This document shows, piece after piece, positions 6,783-14,959 of a DNA stretch of 14,959 bases. Numbering within the stretch: position 1 is the first letter of the stretch; each line of letters begins with the position of its first letter. The notes under the pieces are model-generated. The model was not told where the DNA came from, searched no databases, and saw only the letters and a list, made by a program, of their open reading frames with translations. Origin of the DNA: Phoronis ovalis. Its lineage: Eukaryota; Phoronida; Phoronidae. The translations under genes and the position numbers were made by a program. The stretch is taken from assembly GCA_028565635.1 (NCBI GenBank), contig JAOXYB010029722.1, positions 1 to 14,959 on the forward strand, read 5' to 3'.

Positions 6783-9036
6783 CATCATGAACTGGTTATG
6801 GTCACAATTCGTCAGTAATTGAGGTAATCCGAGGGACAGTTTTTGGTACTGGATCCATTTCTAAAACATTATGATTGCTGTACATGTAAGAGAATTTTGG
6901 ATTCGAATCCCTCATTACTGCTCTTTTTACTAGATTCAATCACTAATGTGATCGAGTCATTACATTAAAAATATTGATATCGATTTATATGCATTACTTG
7001 ATATGACCGGATGACACTTGTTATTTCATTTAAAGTGGCTCTTACTGAGTTTCCGTAATTTGTAGCTTATCAAGACATCACGAAGAAGACACAAGAATGG
7101 TTATAGTTAAATAAGATTAAAAAAAGAAGAACTTTAATTGTTCCATTGCTCGTAAAAATGAACTTTTACGTGTACTAAGGAAATCAGTGTTTGATTAGCC
7201 ATAGCAACGCGTAGTCACCAGATAAAAAGCGAACATTCATGATTAAAAACGTTAACACATCACCTTTAAGGTAAGTTTTCAAAGATACCTGTTAAATCCG
7301 TCAATGCATGAGAATGTGTATACTTCACTATGCCGCAATGTGTAGATGAAACTAAGAAAAGCAAGGCCTGAAGAACATTATATATGTATGTAGTAATTGC
7401 ATTTTTTTGCCTCATGGGGGTATAATATCTGGTGACGAAATTATTCTGATTTTGGTTACCTATTATTAAAAAAATCTTTTTGATTACTAAAGATAAGCGG
7501 AAATAAAAGCTAGTGATGCAGTAGAACTGCAGAATACCGAAATACAAAATATAATTTCAGTTTTCAATAATTAAAATTAATTAGATGATGTAGTAGGACA
7601 AATTATCATAATATGAGCAGATGATCAACTGTAACTGTATTTTCACTATTATAAAGTAACCTGTCATCTTAATTCAAACTGTAATATTAGTTTCTATGTC
7701 GAACCGTGCTAGACACAAATTTCATTAATAATTTAGTTTGTGATGAAGACACAAATTTAATATTTTAATAATTTAGTATGTGATGCCTTACTTTATCAGA
7801 AGTATGAAATATTCATGCAGCAGATGCGTAAAACTTTAGATGAATAGTTGTCTAATACTGTTTGTTGCGTCACGAGCATACTTTATATATTCAATTCATT
7901 ATTTAGTGCAGTATATATGCTACTTTTTAAAATGTTTGTCAGCCCTTTTCATGAACCCTGCAGTTGTTTATCTATAAGTGTATGTCAAAATAGACTGTTA
8001 GTTAATCAAAATAGATAAAAACTGTAAAAATATTATCCGCTCTCATGTAAAATCCACAAAACAATAGTTTATGTAATATAGTATATAAATAGATACTGAC
8101 AATCCTTACACGGATATATATGCAACCGTGTTATCACATGGGGGAGGTTATTACAGGTATGGCATTTCAACAATTGACGCTGGTAACTTTATAATTACTT
8201 AAGTACTTAAGCAAAAGATGCGAAGAAGCACAATTTGATAAGGATTGTTAATGAAACTTATGTTCGCATACGTGGCATTTATCGTATTACATGCGGTAAG
8301 GGGCGGGTTGAGTGGCATATTAAAAGGCTAGGGTACCTATATAATTTTGTTCATTATCGTATGCCTGACAAACTTATCCATAGCTTAATTAGCATTAAAT
8401 AGAATAATTGAAATATGGCACTTTACACAATATAATATATATAAAAGTTGTTCAAAATAAGAAAATTTTTCTTAAATCCTAGGTAACAAGGTAGTACGAA
8501 TTGATTCTAGGGATATACATAGATTATTAGAAACTCCATATGTTTTTTTTTAATTAGAACGAAGTGTAAACGTCAAATACTAGTAAGGACAATGTTTTGG
8601 AAGCAAATTCTTGAAAGTAACGTAATCTGGGAACTGAAATCAATCTAAGAATAGCGATAATGAATTTGTCTAAGAGACATTTTCCCTGAACATAAACAAC
8701 GGATCGATGTTCTCTGTTACGAGATGTTGTCTCAGCGAATTCCAGTTTAAAAGTAGTTGGTCATGTTCATGAACAAAGCTATTATTTTATTAGATTTACT
8801 GCTACTTAGTAATGGCATGATTTTTAGCTTAATTCATGATCTTCTTTTACAGAAAAGTTACAATTGAAACGAACCCACTTCAGTGAGGACTATCCTTGCC
8901 TAATAACTGTATAGTAATAAAATTTCAAGTGGCACTTACCTTTGTGATTTATTATGGAATATGTTAAGGATTTATAACATATACTTAACATCAAAATTGG
9001 TAGATTATATGACAGAGCATAAAACATTATAAAACT
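6783..9036. other. Long intergenic stretch, no gene seen
   Basis: AT-rich. It contains a tandem duplication at 7711-7785 and a perfect 14-bp palindrome CTTAAGTACTTAAG (8198-8211). No exon pair with matching phase, tRNA or known repeat was found on either strand. The minus-strand open frame at 7266-7547 has no family features. Confidence 0.6.
7711..7785. repeat. Two-unit direct repeat, 36 and 39 bp
   Basis: AGACACAAATTT followed by an AT stretch, TTAATAATTTAGT and TGTGATG occurs twice in a row (7711-7746, 7747-7785), with a few substitutions and a 3-bp length difference. Confidence 0.7.
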
Positions 9037-10131
9037 ATGCAAGAGATAACGTCTAGTCCAGTTGCAAGCCAGCTACGTATGACAGCCACTAAGGAGCAGA
9101 CGGCACCAACGAATATGGCGGGATTTTTTGACTGGTCCAGCGATACGAACAAATATTTAAATGTTTCCAAATACAACACTAATTTCACAGCTTTTCCAAG
9201 TAGACTGGAAAGTAATGCTAAAAGAACAAAATTAAAACAATGGTACAGTACAAACGGAGCCAAGCTAGCAAATATTACAACTGGAGATAAAGGAAGACTT
9301 TTCAAACGTGAAAAAAATTCAGTGACCAGAGGTGAGCGTAGAATAATTGAAGGAATACATCAAAACCGTCATGGAGCACTGCAAGGAAAAATTGAATCGA
9401 AAAAAGGTGATCTCCTTGCAGATGAGACTGAGCCGCCTGACGTTTTATCTCATAAAGACGCGTGGCTAATAGGGAAACAAGTAAAAACAAAATCAATTTT
9501 AAAACTGAGACACGGTATTCACCCACTGCAGCACACATGTAACTGCAAAGCACTGCTTGATGACAAAGCGACCATACTCCCATCCCATAGTCATATATTT
9601 GAAACCGATGTGCTGGATAGAGATCGTCCGGAAGATAGTCCATTTTGTGACAGATGTGGACGCACCATTCTAAACACTAGTGGAAACAATGAAGAATGGA
9701 TAGAGACACAGAGAAACAATTACCCGGATGTTATATCAGAGTGCAATATTACGCCACTTAAAAAGATACCTCCAATAAATTCTGGAAAAGGGGCAACATT
9801 TGTTAAAAAAGTTACATATCGCAGCGCAGAAAATCCGCTATCAATTGAGGAGAAAACTGTTATGGATATTTATTTACCAAGCATCGGTGATACACGACAG
9901 GACAGCGTACTTAGTAATTATTCAGAATATTCGACACCAGGTTCATCAAGGCCAGCTTCAAGGATAACATCAAGGCCGGCACAGTCTGGGACAAGTATCT
10001 GTGCGCTTTCACGATCAATTAGTAGCGATCAAAGGCGGCCAAGTGAGTCGTTCTCGGATACAGAGATGCTAAACCAAATGCAAGGTGAACAGTTGGATAA
10101 AGAAAGCAATAGGCCGAGTAGCGGCTTCTAA
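9037..10131 (+). CDS. Uncharacterised 364-residue protein, single exon, with CxC and CxxC motifs
   Basis: An uninterrupted ATG-to-TAA frame of 1095 bp in AT-rich DNA; an in-frame TGA at 9010 lies just upstream, so the first Met is 1 (M15 and M27 are alternatives). I do not recognise the family. The N-terminal third is polar and basic (AKRTKLK at 61-67). The middle has QHTCNCKALL (C168, C170), SHSHIF (184-188) and PFCDRCGRT (C204, C207), which could form a metal site, though the spacing fits no zinc finger I know. The C-terminus (about 285-364) is Ser/Arg/Pro-rich and probably disordered (SSRPASRITSRPA). There is no signal peptide or membrane segment, so it is probably intracellular. A donor-like CAAG|gtgaac at 10084 would allow an alternative end. 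It could be a retrocopy or a genuine intronless lineage-specific gene. Long length, clean frame and a nearby poly(A) signal support it being real. Confidence 0.75.
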   Translation: MQEITSSPVASQLRMTATKEQTAPTNMAGFFDWSSDTNKYLNVSKYNTNFTAFPSRLESNAKRTKLKQWYSTNGAKLANITTGDKGRLFKREKNSVTRGERRIIEGIHQNRHGALQGKIESKKGDLLADETEPPDVLSHKDAWLIGKQVKTKSILKLRHGIHPLQHTCNCKALLDDKATILPSHSHIFETDVLDRDRPEDSPFCDRCGRTILNTSGNNEEWIETQRNNYPDVISECNITPLKKIPPINSGKGATFVKKVTYRSAENPLSIEEKTVMDIYLPSIGDTRQDSVLSNYSEYSTPGSSRPASRITSRPAQSGTSICALSRSISSDQRRPSESFSDTEMLNQMQGEQLDKESNRPSSGF

Positions 10132-10157
10132 GAGATAGCGACACAGTCGAGTGCACA

Positions 10158-10163
10158 AATAAA
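10158..10163 (+). terminator. Poly(A) signal after the 364-residue gene
   Basis: AATAAA sits 27 bases past the TAA, followed by a T-rich and GT-rich stretch. A second AATAAA lies at 10267-10272 and could serve a longer 3' UTR. Confidence 0.55.
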
Positions 10164-10273
10164 GTTTACATTTCATGTGGCATATGTTATATGCTGATGT
10201 AGTGGTGCTACACATTTCACAAGGCACGGGTGCCTGTATTATTAAACTGTAACTCATACACCACGAAATAAAA

Positions 10274-12090
10274 GAATTTTTTTTTGGAATACATAGAAAA
10301 GTGATATAACTAGTTCGAACAACTAATTCTACTATAGACCATGAAGGAAGCATATAATTAACAAAATCCGCGATCAGTATTTTTCTCTGAAATATTCATA
10401 TATATATATGTCACTGGGATAACTGAAACGCTCAGTCTTGAGTTTTACAGTAAACTATATTATGTTTAACAAGAAACGTGAAATATTAATAGCCACGTGC
10501 ATTACAAAATGGTTTCAAACAATGCATATATAATAAATAGAAGGTTGGATCAATTTCTAATATTTCATAAAGACATGCTTGATCCTATTTATTGTATTGG
10601 TATTGAACCTAAATAAATACAATATTCAGACCACTTCCAATCTGTATTTATAATTTATTGATTTTCACCTACCTGTGTTATTTGATGCAGTCAGTCCCTA
10701 GGCTAATTATTATTATTTCAGTTTTAATTTTTTAACATCAGCGTATATATATTTAGTAGCGCATCTGAATTTAATAGTTTATATAACATTCCTTCCGAGA
10801 ATGACTGACCAACTACCTCAAAATAAATTTTCGAATCACAGGTATATTTGTTTACTTCAGATGGAATTTATGATCAATTTACTTTCCATAGAAAGTAAAC
10901 ATATCCTAGTTCAATTCCAACTAGTATAACATAAGGTCAAATGGTAGACATGATCATCTGTGAGCTTCGATTTAGGAAACATGAATGCGTATTATCATCA
11001 ATGACCGCTTATAATAAGATAACACAAATACACAACTGGCACTGGTAGACACTTTACTTTTACATATGCCTACTTTCTAGCATTTCAAGTATATGTTATA
11101 ATAAAGAAATCGAGAAACTACTAGTATATTAAAAAGAATGGTCATTAATAAAGCTTGCCTACAAATATGACGCAAATTGTATACGCCATCTGGTGGACAC
11201 AATCATTCATGGATCCAGATGTCCAGTTCACTCTCATATCACTGTCTTAAAATCTTTGGAATAGCAATGCAGACGCTCAGTGTAATAAATGTTAACCACT
11301 TAGACTGTGACACTTGTGCGATAGCTGGTGGTCGCAACCGAATCACTAGACTTCTGGGATATGAGAACATGAATACTTAACTTATTTCATGTAAAGCTTT
11401 ATTTGAAGCATATCCCATTGCATGCCAAAAACAACCCAAATACAGATCAGCGTGATTTATACATACGTAGTAAAACAACTATGTATTTTTCGATGTTTAT
11501 ACTAGAATATATAATGCAATGCGTCAATATCATTTTCCTACACAAATGTGACACATGTGTAATATGTATCACTGCTTTGCAGACGGGTGAAGTAACACAA
11601 ATGACTAGCTGAAAAACTCAAACTGCGTATCTGTCTCACCGTTGAGTTGAATACACAGTTTCGGTCACGGGACGTCAACTTTCAAAGTAATGTATATGCT
11701 GCTTGGTATGAATTGATGGAGATACATCTAAATTAAATAATCTAAATGCAAACATGTAATTTTTTTCAATAATGCATTAATATATTTCCATTGTTATAAC
11801 CGAATGCAAACACAGCAGAATGTTCATCCATGTCCTCAAGTATAGTCGGTATTACGGCCGATCTACACCCGTGAAGCACCAGCCTTTTTATCAGTAGATT
11901 GAGCGATCAGAAAATAGAAGTGAATATAAACATGCCATTGTTCACCCGATCATAAATCTTAGAAATACCTCACATGTTCGTTAATATGCATTAACATTTT
12001 TTGTCTGACATGAGAGTAACAGTTTTTATTTCATCAGTTATATTTTGCTGACAATTTAAAGTCCTAATGAAAATTGTGTCACATTTTTGT
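10274..12090. other. Intergenic stretch, no gene seen
   Basis: AT-rich, with a perfect hairpin TTTACTTTC-CATA-GAAAGTAAA (10878-10899). The open frames at 11177-11380 and 11403-11612 start on non-ATG codons or lack supporting features; I take them as chance. Confidence 0.55.
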
Positions 12091-12100
12091 ATGGGTGCAG

Positions 12101-12195
12101 GCACAACTGCGGTACTGATCGATCCACCATCATTGAGGTCACGTTTTCAGACATTAGACGGAAATACACAGGAGGTGTATAAATCAGCATTAGAG
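12101..12195 (+). CDS. Isolated exon-like segment, possible alternative 3' exon
   Basis: Acceptor tgggtgcag ends at 12100 and donor GAG|gtgcgt begins at 12196. The phase 1-in, phase 0-out frame gives 31 codons including LIDPPSLRSRFQTLDG and EVYKSALE, a composition more protein-like than surrounding frames. If unspliced it runs on to TAA at 12220. It would join in frame to the cryptic phase-1 donor at 10084 of the upstream gene. No homology recognised; it may be chance. Confidence 0.3.
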
Positions 12196-12222
12196 GTGCG
12201 TACACGCAGACTATTTTTGTAA

Positions 12223-13167
12223 AAAAATGCGCTCCTTAGTGTTAATGCCCGGGTGAGCAGAAAGGGGGGATTTCAATTTAACTGTGAACTGAGCTTAATG
12301 ACGAGCATAATACCTGTAACTCTGTAGTGTTGTTCAGAAAGTCTTTACCGCCTCAGATTCGACTGTTTGCGATGTTTTCTTTCTCTAAAGTCGCGCTCTA
12401 CTCTAAAAGAAAGCATTTTAATAAATTTACATCATCTACTGAGGAACGAACCTTGCTATGTACATCTGCCTTCAACATTGCACATGGAAGTATCCTGCTA
12501 GGGAAACAGCAAGAGTGTGGTTGGATAACTACGAAACTTCAAATCAAAATTTAAAAAATCTTGCGTGTTGATTATTATACTTTAGACGCACAAGGTTTTC
12601 GTCTGTGTCAGAATTAAGTAAGTTGTGATTCTGGACCAATAAAGTTAAACGAACGCAGATATTGACCCCTATGTTTTGCCTATGTAAAAAATATGGTTGC
12701 GCTGAAAAAGCCATATTTCAAAAACTCAGCATTTGCATGTAATGAAACTTGGGTAAAGTGGTTGTTAGTAGACATTCTTCAACAAAATACTACATTTTTG
12801 GGGGTGGTCCATTATTGACGTGCACTACATTACAGATTGTATGCAATAAAGCTTCTATTTTCTATTTATAATTTGCAAAGTTTCCACCAGGAGGACTTCA
12901 ATCGAACTAACAATATGTAATCTTTTGTAGTGCATTACATACGCGTCGTTAGGTGTATTTTACAAAGCACTTAAATAGTACATTACAAAAAAAAATCCAG
13001 AAATCCAGTTGCATACGTTGTGTAAAAATTAACTACCTTACTAAACTGGTGTACGGATTCTATCAGTTGCTGAGAATCTACAGTAACTTTCACACAGCGA
13101 TAAGTTGGTCAAAGAATTTCAACTAGTCTGCACTACTACCATTGCGTCAATAGGCATCAGTTGCTGC
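12223..13167. other. Stretch without supported gene
   Basis: A possible 32-bp micro-exon (12586-12617, between tactttag and gtaagt) is the only splice-like pair I noticed, and it is too short to trust. The frame at 12327-12554 lacks an ATG or motifs. Confidence 0.5.
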
Positions 13168-13242
13168 ATGGAGAAAATGCTCGTATTCCGGTCCATTTGC
13201 TGTGCTTTTCTATTGGGATATTATGCGGTTATATGTGAATCG
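13168..13242 (+). other. Signal peptide of the PAN-domain exon
   Basis: Residues 1-25: charged start (MEKMLVFR), hydrophobic core ICCAFLLGYYAVI, then a polar C-region (CES). The cleavage site is probably near residues 23-25. Confidence 0.65.
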
Positions 13243-13468
13243 ATGAGGTACGCTTTAGAAAACGGTCACTATATGCAATTAACTTCTGAAAGCGTAACTG
13301 TAACAAGATCATTATCAAGTTGAGCACTTTTTTGTATGGAATACGGTTTGCAGTTACTAAATACCAGATGCAACACTTTTAGTTACAGAAACGAAAATAA
13401 AACTTGTGAGTTACTGGCTTTGTTGAATGATTCACCTAATATAGTAATGTCAGAAGAGTGGATAACAG
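13168..13468 (+). CDS. First coding exon of a secreted PAN/apple-domain protein, interrupted by in-frame TGA
   Basis: MEKMLVFRSICCAFLLGYYA starts a clear signal peptide (about 1-25). After it the frame runs through SVTVTRSLSS, a TGA at 13321-13323, then ALFC, TRCNTFSYRNENKTCELL and EEWITG, ending at the phase-1 donor ACAG|gtaaat. PAN/apple domains typically have CAxxC, then C-x-x-F-x-Y, then C-x-L; here everything matches except that the first Cys is TGA. The domain class binds proteins or carbohydrates outside cells. Phase 1 at the domain end fits exon-shuffled extracellular modules. The rest of the gene is not visible downstream. It could be a pseudogene or null allele (one base from TGT or TGC), a sequencing error, a selenocysteine, or TGA might be spliced out through a 60-bp mini-intron (13294-13353). 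Start chosen for the signal peptide; Met4 is an alternative. Confidence 0.6.
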
Positions 13469-14778
13469 GTAAATAGACAAATTATTTTTCAAGACTCAAG
13501 ATACAAAAAAACTGACTATAACATTCCTTGGTAATTTTCATAATCAAAATGAGGAGAAAGACATGATAAAGTATAATTTTTTGAAAAGGTTATAAATTAT
13601 ACTTTAATGTTGATGAATCCAAAGGAAAAAATCGAAAATTATTCTCATGATCCGATAAGCATCTATTTTGGGAAAAATCAATTTTAATTTAAAAAGAAAT
13701 TAAGTCAGAAACCTTTGCACCTGCAAAACTGAAACTTGGCAAAAATTATTTTTATATATAGATCTACTAAACAATGTCTGAAATTTTGCTTCGTTTAAAA
13801 GTTAGGAATTTTCAAACTTAGAGGTCAACAGTTTACTGATTTTGATCTGACACTGAAAAGTTATAACTTTTGGAGGAAGCAAACTTTAAAAAAACTGAGA
13901 CACTTTGTAGATATATATGTATAGCTTATTTATGAAAAGTTTCAAGTTTGTAGATGCAGGGGTTTTTGACTTATATTGTTGGAAAAATAAAATTTGAAAT
14001 ACTTAGTTTTTTCCCAAAAATGGCCTTTATACAAACTATTTAACTCATGATTTATAAAATTAGACTATTACCTTTTTAAAAGACGTATACTTTTATATGC
14101 GTATCTCTTCATTTTAATTACTAAAACATAAGTTGTGTATATTATTTGTATCTAGAGCCCTTAAATACTAACCCTTATGCATATGGCCTTTTTCTACTTA
14201 CTAGGTGGGCTACTGGGCGGTGAGCAATAGAGGACTGCTATAATGCAACATGTCAAGCTTGAGGTGATGTGTTAATTTATTCGTGCAAAGGGGACAATAT
14301 ATTTAGTTGAGAAGTTTGAGTTACAGCAGGTTTACATTTTACATAATCATAACACTTTTGTAGTTTACAAAAGAAACGTATTTTTGAACGTTTAAAGAAA
14401 GAAATGATATCCTTTCCAGACCTTTTTGGTGTATCCGCAAGTTAACTTTGGAAATTATCCCCTAAGAAAAGCGGCCGTTACCCCAATTTATTTTAGTCCA
14501 AATGAATGAGATGTAGGTGGTGCACTATAGTGAAAATTGTGGATGATGATTTAACATAGGATTGCATAAAACATTTTTTACAAAAAATTCTATCATTGGA
14601 AAATTCAAAAATCCACAAATTTAGAACGGTAAACATTCCGCTTTCACTGTGGCTTTCCAAAATATGCAGGTAATATTTTTTCTCGGCAATAGGTTACCAA
14701 ATATGTGATTAAAAAAAACTGTGAAACATATTTTAATGAAAACATACCGTTAAAGATTTGAATTTTTTTTAAATTATT
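13469..14778. other. AT-rich stretch, no gene seen
   Basis: Expected to be the first intron of the PAN-domain gene, but I find no convincing second exon. It contains a perfect 13-bp inverted repeat (13567-13579 and 13594-13606) around a 14-base loop. Confidence 0.5.
13567..13606. repeat. Perfect 13-bp inverted repeat
   Basis: TAAAGTATAATTT and AAATTATACTTTA flank a 14-base loop. It is AT-only apart from one G-C pair per arm, so chance or a remnant of a small element are both possible. Confidence 0.6.
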
Positions 14779-14959
14779 AGGTTGCACAGTAAGTGCAACC
14801 TATTGAGATTATATCTTTTTTTCTTTATTTTTTCTTTTTTTTCCTTTTTTTCTTCTTCCAATTTTCAAACGTCTATAACTTTGAGACGCTTTGAGCTATG
14901 GGTGTCAAACTTAAGGTGTGGACTTAGTAGGGAGGGGGACATACAAAAAATAGGTCAGG
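14779..14959 (+). mobile_element. Left end of another copy (copy C) of the hairpin-ended repeat, cut by window edge
   Basis: Begins with the inverted repeat AGGTTGCAC-AGTAA-GTGCAACCT (14779-14801), then a T-rich tract. It then has the GACGCTTTGAGCTA segment and ACTTAGTAGGGAG-GGGGACATACAAAAA, nearly the same as 1848-1877. The window ends inside the first GGTCA motif of the body. Confidence 0.75.

Noticed and set aside
6899-6910. GGATTCGAATCC resembles a tRNA T-arm (B box).
   Set aside because: No A box, acceptor stem or anticodon arm can be fitted upstream; the match comes from a short palindrome.
9027-9643. Minus-strand open frames of 92 and 113 codons with hydrophobic translation.
   Set aside because: They lie antisense to the 364-codon gene and reflect its codon composition; no splice sites or motifs support them.
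10390-10412. Short (AT)n stretch.
   Set aside because: Too short to be a notable microsatellite in DNA this AT-rich.
12586-12617. Possible 32-bp exon between tactttag and gtaagt.
   Set aside because: Good splice consensus but only about ten residues with no recognisable content or phase-tested partner.
13246-13383. An alternative intron from ATGAG|gtacgc (13248) to cttttag (13382) that removes the TGA and stays in frame.
   Set aside because: It would delete the first three PAN cysteines, while the skipped sequence itself reads as a good PAN domain; less likely than exonic sequence with a TGA.
14206-14220. Possible 15-bp micro-exon between tactag and gtgagc as a second exon of the PAN gene.
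   Set aside because: Too short and without homology; such acceptor-donor pairs arise often by chance.
1-14959. CRISPR array, operon or bacterial origin.
   Set aside because: No spaced direct repeats, ribosome binding sites or close-packed genes; the window is plainly intron-bearing animal DNA.

Overview
This is animal nuclear DNA, AT-rich, with genes split by GT-AG introns, AATAAA polyadenylation signals and dispersed non-autonomous repeats. The gene content is a divergent nicotinic-type Cys-loop receptor and a secreted PAN/apple-domain protein. Together with the repeat style, this fits a marine invertebrate bilaterian. A lophotrochozoan such as a mollusc, annelid or brachiopod is my best guess, but no feature in the window fixes the taxon.

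Layout. (1) Positions 1-500 hold a C-rich degenerate tandem repeat and no recognisable exon. (2) Positions 511-5590 (+) hold an eight-exon gene for a pentameric ligand-gated ion channel subunit of the nicotinic acetylcholine receptor (nAChR) superfamily. I rebuilt it exon by exon. All seven introns have GT...AG ends, all phases agree, and the spliced frame of 1371 nt (456 codons plus stop) is unbroken from ATG to TAA. It has the Cys-loop, M1, M2, M3, a cytoplasmic loop and M4. No signal peptide is encoded at this ATG, and an acceptor-like site just upstream suggests that a leader exon lies outside the window. (3) Introns 1, 3 and 4 carry copies of one hairpin-ended repeat family; another copy runs off the right edge. 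(4) Positions 5591-9036 are non-coding as far as I can see, apart from a poly(A) signal, a 154-bp foldback element and a short tandem duplication. (5) Positions 9037-10131 (+) hold an intact single-exon ORF of 364 residues that I do not recognise; it has CxC and CxxC motifs. (6) Positions 12101-12195 hold an isolated exon-like segment that could be an alternative 3' exon of that gene. (7) Positions 13168-13468 (+) look like the first coding exon of a secreted PAN/apple-domain protein. It is interrupted by one in-frame TGA exactly where the first conserved cysteine should be. (8) The right edge is the start of another repeat copy.

The three genes share a strand, but nothing shows that they work together. 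The main points of interest are: the receptor keeps the channel scaffold and cation-channel charge signature but has lost nearly every residue of the acetylcholine-binding aromatic box and the vicinal cysteines; the TGA-for-Cys position in the PAN exon; the orphan 364-residue protein; and the hairpin-ended repeat family, which carries repeated AGGTCA-type half-sites.
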